Part shown: one piece after another, positions 9,580 to 18,293 of the stretch
Layout: each line of letters begins with the position of its first letter
How positions within the stretch are numbered: position 1 is the first letter of the stretch
Origin: Pseudomonas sp. MWU15-20650
Lineage (GTDB): Bacteria; Pseudomonadota; Gammaproteobacteria; Pseudomonadales; Pseudomonadaceae
Length of the DNA stretch: 64,000 nt
Direction of reading: 5' to 3'
Assembly: GCF_023242475.1 (NCBI RefSeq)
Contig: NZ_JALJFG010000005.1
Coordinates: forward strand, 62,001 to 126,000
The notes under the pieces: model-generated
What the model was told of the DNA's origin: nothing
Database searches by the model: none
Seen by the model: only the letters and a program-made list of their open reading frames with translations
Position numbers and translations under genes: made by a program

Positions 9580-9603
9580 CGGGCAATTATAGTTAATTAT
9601 ACT
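9576..9603 (+). promoter_or_regulatory. Sigma-70-like promoter of the AAA ATPase gene
   Basis: TTGACG (9576-9581) and TATACT (9598-9603) with a 16-base spacer, starting in the cdhR stop codon. The region to 9647 is strikingly AT-rich compared with its surroundings. It also holds a perfect TATAAT at 9610-9615. Read by eye only. Confidence 0.5.
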
Positions 9604-9616
9604 AGCTACTATAATT
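9585..9616. promoter_or_regulatory. Inverted repeat overlapping the ATPase promoter, possible operator
   Basis: AATTATAGT (9585-9593) and ACTATAATT (9608-9616) are perfect 9-bp inverted arms separated by 14 bases, centred on the -10-like element. A partial third copy, TTTATAGTC, follows directly. The arrangement looks like a repressor operator. The binding protein is unknown. Confidence 0.4.
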
Positions 9617-9647
9617 TATAGTCATTTCCATAATTGAGTATAAAAGC

Positions 9648-10814
9648 ATGTCGAAGAACAGCGGCTTCGTGTTTCGCCGCCCCGCCCTGGCAAGCAGTAT
9701 CGCCGATGGTTTGGTGGGGGCCGGTATTCAGGATTTTACCTCTGGCCTGTTTCTCGCGGCGCCGCGCCGCACCGGCAAAAGCACCTTTTTGCGTGAAGAC
9801 CTGATCCCCGAGTGTCAGCTGCGGGGTTGGCTGGCGGTGTATGTCGATCTCTGGGCCGATAAAGAGAAAGATCCGGCGGAATTGATCGCCAGCGCCATTG
9901 CCGCTGCGCTGGTTCCCTTTGAGAAGGGCATTCGCAAATTGGCCAAGAACATCGGCATCGAGAAACTAAGCTTTCTGCGCACCCTGTCCTGGGACTTCAC
10001 CAAGCCACAATTGCCCGTCGGTGCCACACTGACCCAAGCCCTGGAGTTGCTGCACAGCGCGGCGGAAAAACCTGTGGTGCTGGTGATTGACGAAGCCCAG
10101 CATGCTTTAACCACCGAGTCCGGTATCAACGCGATGTTCGCGTTGAAGGCCGCCCGGGATCAGCTCAACCAAGGCCGTGACGAGGAGGGCAGCGGCTTGC
10201 ATCTCGTGTTCACCGGTTCTAATCGTGACAAGCTTGCGCATTTGGTGTTGGGCAAAAGCCAGCCGTTCTTCGGCTCCAGCATCACGCCGTTCCCCTTGCT
10301 CGGCAAAGCGTTCACCCAGGCTTACACCGCGCACCTCAACGCGCACTTGGCCGAAACCAATCAATTCAACGCTGCAGATATCGATGAGGCGTTTGAGTTG
10401 GTAGGGCGTCGTCCCGAGATGCTGCGCACCATCATCGGTGAAGTGGCGTTGGAACTGGGTGAGGCCAGCAACCTGGGCCAATTGCTGCACAGTCGCGCCG
10501 AATTCCTGCGCGCGGGCGTATGGACGGAGTTCGAAAGTGCCTGGAACAACCTCACCGTCCCCCAGCGCGCTGTGCTGGAGGTGATGGTGGCGCGTTCACA
10601 AAACAATGAACCCTTCGCGCCCTTTACCGACAGCACACTCACGGCGGTCAGCAAGGCGCTGGAAGACATGGGCAGCGATGTGGTGCCGGGCACCCAGACC
10701 ATACAGGCGTGCATTGATGCGCTGCGCGACAAGGAGCTGGTGTGGAAGTCGAGCCGTGGCGGGTATGCCCTGGAAGACAAGTCATTCGGGGATTGGCTGC
10801 TGCACAAGCGCTGA
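9648..10814 (+). CDS. AAA/archaeal-type P-loop ATPase with C-terminal winged helix, function unknown
   Basis: 388-residue cytoplasmic ATPase. Walker A is AAPRRTGKSTFL (about 37-48) and Walker B is VVLVIDEAQHAL (about 143-154). A sensor-1-like VFTGSNRD follows near residue 190. The C-terminal ~90 residues (from about TVPQRAVLEVM) resemble the winged-helix tail of archaeal-type ATPases, ending GGYALEDKSFGDWLL. That build suggests a DNA- or protein-binding switch ATPase, but the role is unknown. The coding part has normal GC while its promoter is very AT-rich. It separates the carnitine and dimethylglycine blocks and looks like an independent single-gene unit, ending at a REP doublet. Confidence 0.8.
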   Translation: MSKNSGFVFRRPALASSIADGLVGAGIQDFTSGLFLAAPRRTGKSTFLREDLIPECQLRGWLAVYVDLWADKEKDPAELIASAIAAALVPFEKGIRKLAKNIGIEKLSFLRTLSWDFTKPQLPVGATLTQALELLHSAAEKPVVLVIDEAQHALTTESGINAMFALKAARDQLNQGRDEEGSGLHLVFTGSNRDKLAHLVLGKSQPFFGSSITPFPLLGKAFTQAYTAHLNAHLAETNQFNAADIDEAFELVGRRPEMLRTIIGEVALELGEASNLGQLLHSRAEFLRAGVWTEFESAWNNLTVPQRAVLEVMVARSQNNEPFAPFTDSTLTAVSKALEDMGSDVVPGTQTIQACIDALRDKELVWKSSRGGYALEDKSFGDWLLHKR

Positions 10815-10830
10815 AGCGCACCACAAAACC

Positions 10831-10921
10831 AATGTGGGAGGGGGCTTGCCCCCGATAGCGGTGGGTCAGCAGCCTATCAGTGACTGACACCCCGACATCG
10901 GGGGCAAGCCCCCTCCCATAT
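10831..10921. repeat. REP doublet (REPIN)
   Basis: Facing arms AATGTGGGAGGGGGCTTGCC and GGGGGCAAGCCCCCTCCCAT, about 90 bases in all. It lies between the convergent ATPase gene and the DUF3010 gene and may end both transcripts. Confidence 0.9.
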
Positions 10922-10938
10922 TTGATATGCGTCGTGGT

Positions 10939-11355
10939 TTATTTCTTTACCAGCGCCGAGCACGCCGCTTTGTAAGCCTCGTGCTGATACTTGTTCAGCG
11001 AAGCCGGCAACTCAACGTTGTGCTTCTTGTTCTGCGCATTGATGGTCTGCGGCGACAGCAGTGTCACCTCAACCCCCTCCAGCAACTGAAACACGCCTTC
11101 AATCTTGAACGTGGTCGGGCCACCGGCAAATTCGCCTTTCTTGCTGCGCTTCTTGATCGCGATGCGGGTGATGGCGTTTGCCTGCACAAACGCCTTCACC
11201 TGGGCGGCGAAGGCTTTGACGTTCGCCGCTTCATCGTCATCTCCAAGCGCGATTTTCTTGGTGGCCAGGGCGACGTGGGTCAGCGCCTGGTTGTCCTGAG
11301 AGGCGACAGCAATGATGGCTTCGCTGCCTTTGATTTCGATGCCGCAGATAGTCAT
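10939..11355 (-). CDS. DUF3010 family protein
   Basis: 138-residue soluble protein. The opening MTICGIEIKGSEAIIAV and the later ITRIAIKKRSKKGEFAGG fit the DUF3010 family, which has an RNase H-like/actin-like fold appearance, but no biochemical role is known to me. Length is normal. It is the last of three short leftward genes, 36 bases after the DUF3592 gene. Start has only a weak AGG upstream. Confidence 0.75.
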   Translation of the reverse strand: MTICGIEIKGSEAIIAVASQDNQALTHVALATKKIALGDDDEAANVKAFAAQVKAFVQANAITRIAIKKRSKKGEFAGGPTTFKIEGVFQLLEGVEVTLLSPQTINAQNKKHNVELPASLNKYQHEAYKAACSALVKK

Positions 11356-11391
11356 TCAATGGCCTATTAAAATGGGGCTGAGTGGCGAGTA

Positions 11392-11874
11392 TCAGTAATG
11401 CCGGTCTTCTTCTTGATGTTGATAGATCTGATGCGCCGTCCAGAACATCAGTATCGAGAACACCACCATCAGGCCGGCGCTTACGCTCATAATGTAGAAG
11501 TTAGGCGAACTCGATTTAAAGTTCGCCTTGATGTTATGCACCGTCGGAAACCATTTTGAGTACACCACGGGGACCGGGCCGCCCACTTCGTAGCCAGGGT
11601 CGTCGACGTAGCTGCTGTTGTTCACCATGCCTTCCATGCGTTGGCCTTCATGCTCGAAGGCGTAATACACGTTGATGCTGGAGGCCCAGGCGCTGAGGCG
11701 TTCCAGTTGGGTGATGTGCCCGATGGTTTCGATGGGCGCCGCCTTTATCAGTGCAAAAGGTGCGCCCCGGCTCACCGACAAACTCAGCATCAGCGACAGT
11801 ATCAGCATGGCTAAAAACAGCAGGGCGGCGCGCGTGTAGAGGAAATCCCTCTGCGCTTCGCGTGGGTAATACAT
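11392..11874 (-). CDS. DUF3592-like membrane protein
   Basis: 160 residues with two membrane segments: about 15-35 (LLFLAMLILSLMLSLSV) and about 127-147 (IMSVSAGLMVVFSILMFW). Between them is a periplasmic domain with VYYAFEHEGQRMEG and a VPVVYSKWFP motif, as in DUF3592 proteins. Function unknown. AAGGA lies at good spacing before the ATG. It is flanked by two other short genes on the same strand with 36-40-base gaps, so possibly co-transcribed. Confidence 0.75.
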   Translation of the reverse strand: MYYPREAQRDFLYTRAALLFLAMLILSLMLSLSVSRGAPFALIKAAPIETIGHITQLERLSAWASSINVYYAFEHEGQRMEGMVNNSSYVDDPGYEVGGPVPVVYSKWFPTVHNIKANFKSSSPNFYIMSVSAGLMVVFSILMFWTAHQIYQHQEEDRHY

Positions 11875-11914
11875 GTGAATTCCTTTTCAATAATCCTTGG
11901 CGCTTGCAACCGGC

Positions 11915-12316
11915 TTATTCCTGGCCGATCGACTCCAAAAACTCCGACCGCTCATCACTCATCCGCGCCAGGCAGTCATTCTGCTGGATCGCATAGTCTT
12001 TGCTGCCGTTCACCGCCGGGAAGGTGTCCACCGCGCAATCGGCGTCACGCAACTTCTCCCATTTCTGCTGGGCGTCCTTCAGACGAGCGGTAATGTCGGC
12101 CAACTGCGACTTGTTGCTGCCATAGGTCGACCCCATGCGTTCGAGCAGCCCCTGGTAGTTGTCCTTGAGCAATTGCTCGGCAGTGGTCTTGTTGAACGTG
12201 GCGCATTCCAGGGTTTGCTTGTCGTTCTCGATGCCATCGCAGGGCGTGTTGTCGGTGTCTTCCGCCGCGTGGACGCCGGTTGCGATGAGTGCCAAAGCCA
12301 GGAAAATTGATTTCAT
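11915..12316 (-). CDS. Secreted LprI-like (DUF1311) protein
   Basis: 133 residues with an N-terminal signal peptide (MKSIFLALALIATGVHA, cut near residue 17). The mature part has cysteines near CDGI, LECA, DCAVD and NDCLARM and the helical spacing of lysozyme-inhibitor LprI-N/DUF1311 proteins. It may inhibit lysozyme in the periplasm, but this is inference from the family name only. It is first of three leftward small genes, opposite to the dgc operon. GAGA precedes the ATG. Confidence 0.7.
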   Translation of the reverse strand: MKSIFLALALIATGVHAAEDTDNTPCDGIENDKQTLECATFNKTTAEQLLKDNYQGLLERMGSTYGSNKSQLADITARLKDAQQKWEKLRDADCAVDTFPAVNGSKDYAIQQNDCLARMSDERSEFLESIGQE

Positions 12317-12436
12317 TGCGCCGTCTCATATCAAGTGATGGGGCAAATTCTGGCTCAAGCGTGGGACAAAGAACAGACGTCAGCCAGAGATGTCATGTTG
12401 GCCTTTGTCGTGGATTGACGCTTTCGGCAATTCCCC

Positions 12437-12475
12437 TGTCGTTTTTGCACCCGGCTCCGTCGGCCCCTGGGCATA
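12437..12475 (+). promoter_or_regulatory. Candidate GbdR operator upstream of the dgc operon
   Basis: TGTCGTTTTTGCACC at 12437-12451 matches the glyA-sox promoter site TGTCGTAAACGCACC in every position outside the 4-base spacer. A weaker half-site, CGTCGGCCCCTGGGCA, begins 21 bases downstream. It lies 85 bases before the first gene of the operon. Assignment to GbdR is inference. Confidence 0.4.
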
Positions 12476-12536
12476 TGCTGGCCCCAAAGCGCCGGCAGAC
12501 GATTCGGCGCATGAATCGCCAATAAGGGGACGCCTG

Positions 12537-13514
12537 ATGAGCCCAGCGCAATTGCACGCCGACAGCATCGTTATCGACGGGCTGATCATTGCCAAGTGGA
12601 ACCGCGAGCTGTTCGAGGACATGCGCAAAGGCGGCCTGACCGCCGCTAACTGCACCGTGTCGGTGTGGGAAGGGTTCCAGGCCACCATTAACAATATTGC
12701 CGCCAGCCAGAAACTGATCCGCGAGAACAGCGACCTGGTGATCCCGGTGAAAACCACCGCCGATATCCACCGCGCCAAGGAGCAGGGCAAGACCGGCATC
12801 ATCTTCGGCTTCCAGAACGCGCATGCGTTTGAAGACCAGCTCGGCTATGTCGAGATCTTCAAGCAGCTTGGCGTGGGTGTGGTGCAGATGTGCTACAACA
12901 CCCAGAACCTGGTGGGCACCGGTTGCTATGAGCGGGATGGCGGCCTGTCGGGCTTCGGGCGCGAGATCGTCGCCGAAATGAACCGTGTCGGCATCATGTG
13001 CGACTTGTCCCACGTTGGCTCCAAAACCTCCGAAGAAGTCATCCTCGAATCGAAAAAGCCGGTGTGTTACTCCCACTGCCTGCCCTCGGGGCTTAAAGAA
13101 CACCCGCGCAACAAGTCCGATGAAGAACTCAAGTTCATCGCCGACCACGGCGGTTTTGTCGGCGTGACCATGTTCGCGCCGTTCCTGGCCAAGGGCATCG
13201 ATTCAACCATCGACGACTACGCCGAAGCCATCGAATACACCATGAACATCGTCGGCGAAGACGCCATCGGTATCGGCACCGACTTCACCCAGGGCCATGG
13301 CCAGGATTTCTTCGAAATGCTGACCCATGACAAGGGCTACGCCCGCCGCCTGACCAGCTTCGGCAAGATCATCAACCCGCTGGGCATCCGCACCGTGGGC
13401 GAGTTCCCCAACCTCACCGAGACCCTGCTCAAGCGCGGCCACAGCGAGCGCGTGGTGCGCAAGATCATGGGCGAGAACTGGGTCAACGTGCTCAAGGACG
13501 TCTGGGGCGAATAA
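12537..13514 (+). CDS. Membrane dipeptidase (M19 renal dipeptidase-like) of the dimethylglycine operon
   Basis: 325-residue M19-family metallohydrolase. Visible features include HADSIVIDGL at the start (metal-binding HxD position), FGFQNAHAFEDQ, CDLSHVGSKTSEE, PVCYSHCLPSGL and IGIGTDFTQGHG, all matching family active-site blocks. No signal peptide. In P. aeruginosa the equivalent gene lies at the head of the GbdR-regulated dgc genes. Its substrate there is not established, and a small betaine-related amide is only a guess. Start ATG has AAGGGGA upstream. The longer frame from 12390 lacks a ribosome site. Confidence 0.88.
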   Translation: MSPAQLHADSIVIDGLIIAKWNRELFEDMRKGGLTAANCTVSVWEGFQATINNIAASQKLIRENSDLVIPVKTTADIHRAKEQGKTGIIFGFQNAHAFEDQLGYVEIFKQLGVGVVQMCYNTQNLVGTGCYERDGGLSGFGREIVAEMNRVGIMCDLSHVGSKTSEEVILESKKPVCYSHCLPSGLKEHPRNKSDEELKFIADHGGFVGVTMFAPFLAKGIDSTIDDYAEAIEYTMNIVGEDAIGIGTDFTQGHGQDFFEMLTHDKGYARRLTSFGKIINPLGIRTVGEFPNLTETLLKRGHSERVVRKIMGENWVNVLKDVWGE

Positions 13515-13590
13515 GCCAGCGCTGACACTTCTTTTCCTCCGGTCATCCGTACCGGGGGCATCAAAACGAATTTTCCGGAGTTAAGTTTCC

Positions 13591-14121
13591 ATGGCCAAGA
13601 TCGCCCCGCAATTGCCTATCGAAGTTGACAGTGAAACCGGTGTCTGGACCTCCGACGCCCTGCCGATGCTGTACGTGCCACGCCATTTCTTCGTCAACAA
13701 CCACATGGGTATCGAAGAAGTGCTGGGCGCAGACGCCTATGCCGAGATCCTCTACAAGGCCGGCTACAAATCTGCCTGGCACTGGTGTGAGAAGGAGGCC
13801 GAGTGCCACGGCCTGGAAGGCGTCGCGGTATTCGAACACTACATGAAGCGTCTGTCGCAGCGCGGCTGGGGCCTGTTCAAGATCCAGGACATCGACCTCG
13901 ACAAGGGCACCGCCAGCGTCAAGCTTGCGCACTCGGCGTTTGTCTATGTGTACGGCAAGGTCGGGCGCAAAGTGGACTACATGTTCACCGGTTGGTTTGC
14001 CGGCGCCATGGACCAGATTCTGGCCGCGCGCGGCAGCAAGGTTCGCACCGTGGCCGAACAAGTCTACGGTGGCTCCGAAGAGGGCCATGACGACGGCCTG
14101 TTCACCGTCAAGCCGTTGTAA
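13591..14121 (+). CDS. DUF5943-type protein of the dimethylglycine operon
   Basis: 176-residue soluble protein with no signal peptide. A central region (about 55-160) has W-H-W-C-E and LEGVAVFEHYMKRLSQRGWG followed by VYVYGKVGRKVDYMFTGWFAG, reminiscent of small-molecule-binding V4R domains. I believe this family is annotated DUF5943. It sits between the dipeptidase and dgcA, 15 bases before dgcA, so it is co-expressed with dimethylglycine demethylation. The role is unknown; a sensor, chaperone or assembly factor for DgcAB would fit. GGAG lies upstream of the ATG. Confidence 0.8.
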   Translation: MAKIAPQLPIEVDSETGVWTSDALPMLYVPRHFFVNNHMGIEEVLGADAYAEILYKAGYKSAWHWCEKEAECHGLEGVAVFEHYMKRLSQRGWGLFKIQDIDLDKGTASVKLAHSAFVYVYGKVGRKVDYMFTGWFAGAMDQILAARGSKVRTVAEQVYGGSEEGHDDGLFTVKPL

Positions 14122-14136
14122 GCCGAGGACCCAGCC

Positions 14137-16197
14137 ATGGCTTTCGAAGCAATGTTCCAGCCGATCCAGATCGGCAAACTGACCATCCGCAACCGCGTGC
14201 TCAGCACCGCCCACGCCGAGGTGTATGCCACCGACGGCGGCATGACCACCGACCGCTATGTGAAGTACTACGAAGAGAAAGCCAAGGGCGGCATTGGCCT
14301 GGCGATCTGCGGCGGCTCCTCGGTGGTGGCGATCGACAGCCCCCAGGAGTGGTGGAGTTCGGTGAACCTGTCCACCGACCGTATCATCCCGCACTTCCAG
14401 AACCTGGCTGACGCCATGCACAAGCATGGCGCCAAGATCATGATCCAGATTACCCACATGGGTCGCCGCTCGCGGTGGGACGGCTTTAACTGGCCCACCC
14501 TGATGTCGCCGTCCGGTGTGCGTGAGCCGGTGCACCGCGCCACGTGCAAGACCATCGAGCCGGAAGAGATCTGGCGTGTGATCGGCAATTACGCCAGCGC
14601 CGCCAAGCGCGCCAAGGCCGGTGGCCTGGATGGCGTGGAACTGTCCGCCGTGCACCAGCACATGATCGACCAGTTCTGGAGCCCGCGGGTCAACAAGCGT
14701 ACCGACGAATGGGGCGGCACCTTCGAAGGCCGCATGAAGTTCGGCCTGGAAGTCCTGAAAGCCGTGCGCGCCGAGGTCGGTGATGACTTCTGTGTGGGCA
14801 TGCGCCTGTGTGGCGACGAATTCCACCCGGACGGCCTGTCCCACGAGGACATGAAGCAGATCGCCAAGTACTACGACGACACCGGCATGCTCGATTTCAT
14901 CGGCGTGGTGGGCTCGGGTTGCGACACCCACAACACCTTGGCCAACGTGATCCCCAACATGAGTTACCCACCGGAGCCGTTCCTGCACTTGGCGGCCGGT
15001 ATCAAGGAAGTGGTCAAGGTTCCGGTGCTGCACGCGCAGAACATCAAGGACCCGAACCAGGCCACGCGCATTCTCGAAGGCGGCTATGTGGACATGGTCG
15101 GCATGACCCGTGCGCATATCGCCGACCCGCACCTGATCGCCAAGATCAAGATGGGCCAGATCGACCAGATCAAACAGTGCGTCGGCGCCAACTATTGCAT
15201 CGACCGCCAGTACCAGGGCCTCGATGTCCTGTGTATCCAGAATGCCGCGACTTCCCGTGAATACATGGGCGTGCCGCACATCATCGAGAAATCCACCGGG
15301 CCCAAACGCAAGGTGGTCGTGGTGGGCGCCGGCCCTGCCGGGATGGAAGCTGCGCGCGTCGCCGCCGAACGTGGGCACGACGTGACCCTGCTGGAAAAGA
15401 AAGCGTTTATCGGTGGGCAGATCACCACGGCCTCCAAAGCACCGCAACGCGACCAGATCGCCGGGATCACCCGTTGGTTCCAGTTGGAGCTGGCGCGTTT
15501 GAAAGTCGACTTGCGCCTGGGTGTGGCCGCCGATGCCGAGACCATCCTGGACCTGCGTCCGGACGTGGTGGTGCTGGCGGTCGGCGGGCATCCGAATGTC
15601 GAGCAAAACGAGCACTGGGGCGCTGCCGAAGGCCTGGTGGTCAGCAGTTGGGACGTGCTCGACGGCAAAGTGGCACCGGGCAAGAACGTGCTGGTGTACG
15701 ACACCATCTGTGAGTTTACCGGCATGTCGGTGGCCGACTTCCTGGCCGACAAAGGCAGCCAGGTGGAGATCGTCACCGATGACATCAAGCCTGGGGTGGC
15801 CATCGGCGGTACGTCGTTCCCGACTTACTACCGCAGCATGTACCCCAAGGAAGTGATCATGACCGGCGACATGATGCTGGAAAAGGTCTACCGCGAGGGC
15901 GACAAACTGGTGGCGGTGCTGGAGAACGAATACACCGGCGCCAAAGAGGAGCGGGTGGTGGATCAGGTGGTGGTGGAAAACGGCGTACGCCCGGATGAAG
16001 CCATTTACTACGCGCTCAAGGAAGGCTCGCGCAACAAGGGCCAGATCGACGTTGAAGCGCTGTTCGCGATCAAGCCGCAGCCGTGCCTGAGCGAGCCGGG
16101 CGAGGGGTACTTGTTGTTCCGCATTGGTGACTGTGTGGCCCAGCGTAATACCCACGCTGCGATCTATGACGCCCTGCGCTTGTGCAAGGATTTCTGA
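14137..16197 (+). CDS. dgcA: DgcA, dimethylglycine demethylase flavoprotein subunit
   Basis: 686-residue enzyme of the trimethylamine-dehydrogenase/2,4-dienoyl-CoA-reductase family. With DgcB it oxidatively demethylates dimethylglycine to sarcosine, releasing formaldehyde. Residues 1-~375 form the FMN TIM barrel (ITHMGRRSRWDG, SAVHQHMIDQFWSPRVNKRT). C348, C354 and C366 follow. From ~390 there is a Rossmann dinucleotide domain (VVVVGAGPAGMEAARVAAE). In relatives the Fe-S motif is C-x2-C-x3-C; here it reads CVGANYC, one cysteine short. GAGGA precedes the start. A REP doublet separates it from dgcB. Confidence 0.92.
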   Translation: MAFEAMFQPIQIGKLTIRNRVLSTAHAEVYATDGGMTTDRYVKYYEEKAKGGIGLAICGGSSVVAIDSPQEWWSSVNLSTDRIIPHFQNLADAMHKHGAKIMIQITHMGRRSRWDGFNWPTLMSPSGVREPVHRATCKTIEPEEIWRVIGNYASAAKRAKAGGLDGVELSAVHQHMIDQFWSPRVNKRTDEWGGTFEGRMKFGLEVLKAVRAEVGDDFCVGMRLCGDEFHPDGLSHEDMKQIAKYYDDTGMLDFIGVVGSGCDTHNTLANVIPNMSYPPEPFLHLAAGIKEVVKVPVLHAQNIKDPNQATRILEGGYVDMVGMTRAHIADPHLIAKIKMGQIDQIKQCVGANYCIDRQYQGLDVLCIQNAATSREYMGVPHIIEKSTGPKRKVVVVGAGPAGMEAARVAAERGHDVTLLEKKAFIGGQITTASKAPQRDQIAGITRWFQLELARLKVDLRLGVAADAETILDLRPDVVVLAVGGHPNVEQNEHWGAAEGLVVSSWDVLDGKVAPGKNVLVYDTICEFTGMSVADFLADKGSQVEIVTDDIKPGVAIGGTSFPTYYRSMYPKEVIMTGDMMLEKVYREGDKLVAVLENEYTGAKEERVVDQVVVENGVRPDEAIYYALKEGSRNKGQIDVEALFAIKPQPCLSEPGEGYLLFRIGDCVAQRNTHAAIYDALRLCKDF

Positions 16198-16212
16198 TAC
16201 CGCAGGGCCAAA

Positions 16213-16305
16213 AATGTGGGAGGGGGCTTGCTCCCGATAGCGGTGGGTCAGCCAAAGCTGCATGAACTGACAGCCCGCCATCGGAGGCAAGCCCCCTCCC
16301 ACATT
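16213..16305. repeat. REP doublet (REPIN) inside the dgc operon
   Basis: Facing arms AATGTGGGAGGGGGCTTGCT and GGCAAGCCCCCTCCCACATT, in the 155-base gap between dgcA and dgcB. Because both genes are needed for the same enzyme system, the hairpin would lie within the operon mRNA and may affect 3'-end stability of dgcA message. Confidence 0.9.
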
Positions 16306-16352
16306 CAAGGCCAGTTTCACAGTAGACCTGTGTGGTCTGTGGGAGCTTCACC

Positions 16353-18293
16353 ATGTTGAACACCTTGCTGCCAATTCTCCTGTTTGCCGCCCTGGGCCTT
16401 GCGCTTCTTGGCGCACTGCGGCGTGTCGCAATGTGGCGCCGTGGCCGTGCCGCCAAAGTCGACCTGCTGGGTGGCCTGCTGGCCATGCCCAAGCGCTACA
16501 TGGTCGACTTGCACCACGTGGTCGCCCGTGACAAATACATCGCCAACACCCACGTAGCGACTGCGCTGGGCTTTGTGCTGTCGGCGTTGCTGGCGATCCT
16601 GGTGCACGGCTTCGGCCTGCATAACCGCATCCTCGGCTACGCCTTGCTGCTGGCCTCGGTGCTGATGTTTGTCGGCGCCACCTTCGTCTACCTGCGTCGG
16701 CGCAATCCGCCATCGCGCCTGTCAAAAGGCCCGTGGATGCGCCTGCCGAAAAGCCTGATGGCCTTCTCGGTGAGCTTCTTCCTGGTGACCTTGCCGGTGG
16801 CCGGGATTTTGCCCGCCGACTTCGGCGGTTGGTTGCTTGCAGCATTGCTGAGCGTGGGCGTGTTGTGGGGCGTGTCCGAGATGTTTTTCGGCATGACCTG
16901 GGGCGGGCCGATGAAACACGCCTTCGCCGGTGCCCTGCACCTGGCCTGGCACCGCCGCGCCGAACGCTTTGGTGGCGGCCGCTCCACCGGTTTGAAACCG
17001 CTGGACTTGAGCGACAAAACCGCACCGTTGGGGGTAGAAAAACCCAAGGATTTCACCTGGAACCAACTGCTCGGCTTCGACGCCTGCGTGCAGTGCGGCA
17101 AGTGTGAAGCGGCATGCCCGGCGTTCGCTGCCGGGCAACCGCTGAACCCGAAAAAACTCATCCAGGACATGGTGGTCGGCCTGGCCGGTGGCACCGACGC
17201 CACGTTCGCCGGTAGCCCCTATCCCGGTAAACCGATTGGCGAACATGCTGGCAACCCGCATCAGCCCATCGTCAACGGCCTGGTGGACGCCGACACTCTG
17301 TGGTCGTGCACCACCTGCCGGGCCTGCGTGGAAGAGTGCCCGATGATGATCGAGCACGTGGACGCTATCGTCGACATGCGCCGCCACCTCACCCTGGAAA
17401 AAGGCGCCACCCCGAACAAGGGCGCCGAAGTCCTGGAAAACCTGATCGCCACCGACAACCCCGGCGGCTTTGCCCCGGGTGGCCGCCTGAACTGGGCGGC
17501 GGATTTGAACCTGCCGTTGCTCAGCGACAAGGGCAACTGCGAAGTGTTGTTCTGGGTCGGCGACGGCGCCTTCGATATGCGCAACCAGCGCACACTGCGC
17601 GCGTTCGTCAAAGTGCTGAAAGCGGCCAAGGTCGACTTCGCGGTGCTAGGCCTTGAGGAGCGCGACAGCGGTGACGTGGCGCGACGCCTGGGTGATGAAG
17701 CCACCTTCCAGTTGCTGGCTACGCGCAATATCCAGACCTTGGCCAAGTACACCTTCAAACGTATCGTCACCTGCGACCCGCACAGCTTCCACGTGCTGAA
17801 AAACGAGTACGGCGCCTTCAACGGTCACTATGCCGTGCAGCACCACAGCACCTTCATGGCCGAGTTGATCGGCGAGGGCGTGCTGAACCTGGGCCAGCAC
17901 AAGGGCAACAGCGTGACCTATCACGATCCGTGCTATCTGGGCCGCTACAACGGCGAATACGAGGCACCGCGCCAAGTGCTGCGCGCGCTGGGTATCGAGG
18001 TCAAGGAAATGCAACGCTCCGGTTTCCGTTCACGCTGCTGCGGCGGGGGGGGCGGCGCGCCGATTACCGACATTCCAGGCAAGCAACGGATCCCGGATAT
18101 GCGCATGGATGACATCCGTGAAACCGGTGCCGAACTGGTGGCTGTGGGTTGCCCCCAGTGCACGGCGATGCTTGAAGGCGTGGTCGAACCGCGGCCCTTG
18201 ATCAAAGACATTGCCGAGCTGGTGGCCGATGCGTTGCTTGAAGACGCCACGCCGGCCAAAGCGCCTAAACGTGAACCTGCGGAGGTGCACTGA
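16353..18293 (+). CDS. dgcB: DgcB, membrane iron-sulfur electron-transfer subunit of dimethylglycine demethylase
   Basis: 646 residues. The N-terminal third has several membrane helices (near 1-20, 60-110 and 135-175). Two ferredoxin-like clusters follow: CVQCGKCEAACPAF and CTTCRACVEECPMM. The C-terminal half has two CCG-type cysteine domains (YHDPCYLGR; SRCCGGGGGAP; GCPQCTAML), as in HdrD/GlpC-like proteins. It probably passes electrons from DgcA to ETF or the quinone pool at the inner membrane. Start at 16353 has GGGAG upstream. Its TGA overlaps the ATG of etfA by one base, indicating translational coupling. Confidence 0.9.
   Translation: MLNTLLPILLFAALGLALLGALRRVAMWRRGRAAKVDLLGGLLAMPKRYMVDLHHVVARDKYIANTHVATALGFVLSALLAILVHGFGLHNRILGYALLLASVLMFVGATFVYLRRRNPPSRLSKGPWMRLPKSLMAFSVSFFLVTLPVAGILPADFGGWLLAALLSVGVLWGVSEMFFGMTWGGPMKHAFAGALHLAWHRRAERFGGGRSTGLKPLDLSDKTAPLGVEKPKDFTWNQLLGFDACVQCGKCEAACPAFAAGQPLNPKKLIQDMVVGLAGGTDATFAGSPYPGKPIGEHAGNPHQPIVNGLVDADTLWSCTTCRACVEECPMMIEHVDAIVDMRRHLTLEKGATPNKGAEVLENLIATDNPGGFAPGGRLNWAADLNLPLLSDKGNCEVLFWVGDGAFDMRNQRTLRAFVKVLKAAKVDFAVLGLEERDSGDVARRLGDEATFQLLATRNIQTLAKYTFKRIVTCDPHSFHVLKNEYGAFNGHYAVQHHSTFMAELIGEGVLNLGQHKGNSVTYHDPCYLGRYNGEYEAPRQVLRALGIEVKEMQRSGFRSRCCGGGGGAPITDIPGKQRIPDMRMDDIRETGAELVAVGCPQCTAMLEGVVEPRPLIKDIAELVADALLEDATPAKAPKREPAEVH

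Noticed and set aside
13561..16320. 919-codon open frame antisense to dgcA
   Set aside because: A shadow of high-GC codon bias: the + strand protein is a clear family match over the whole length. The antisense product is rich in His, Gln and Val and matches nothing.
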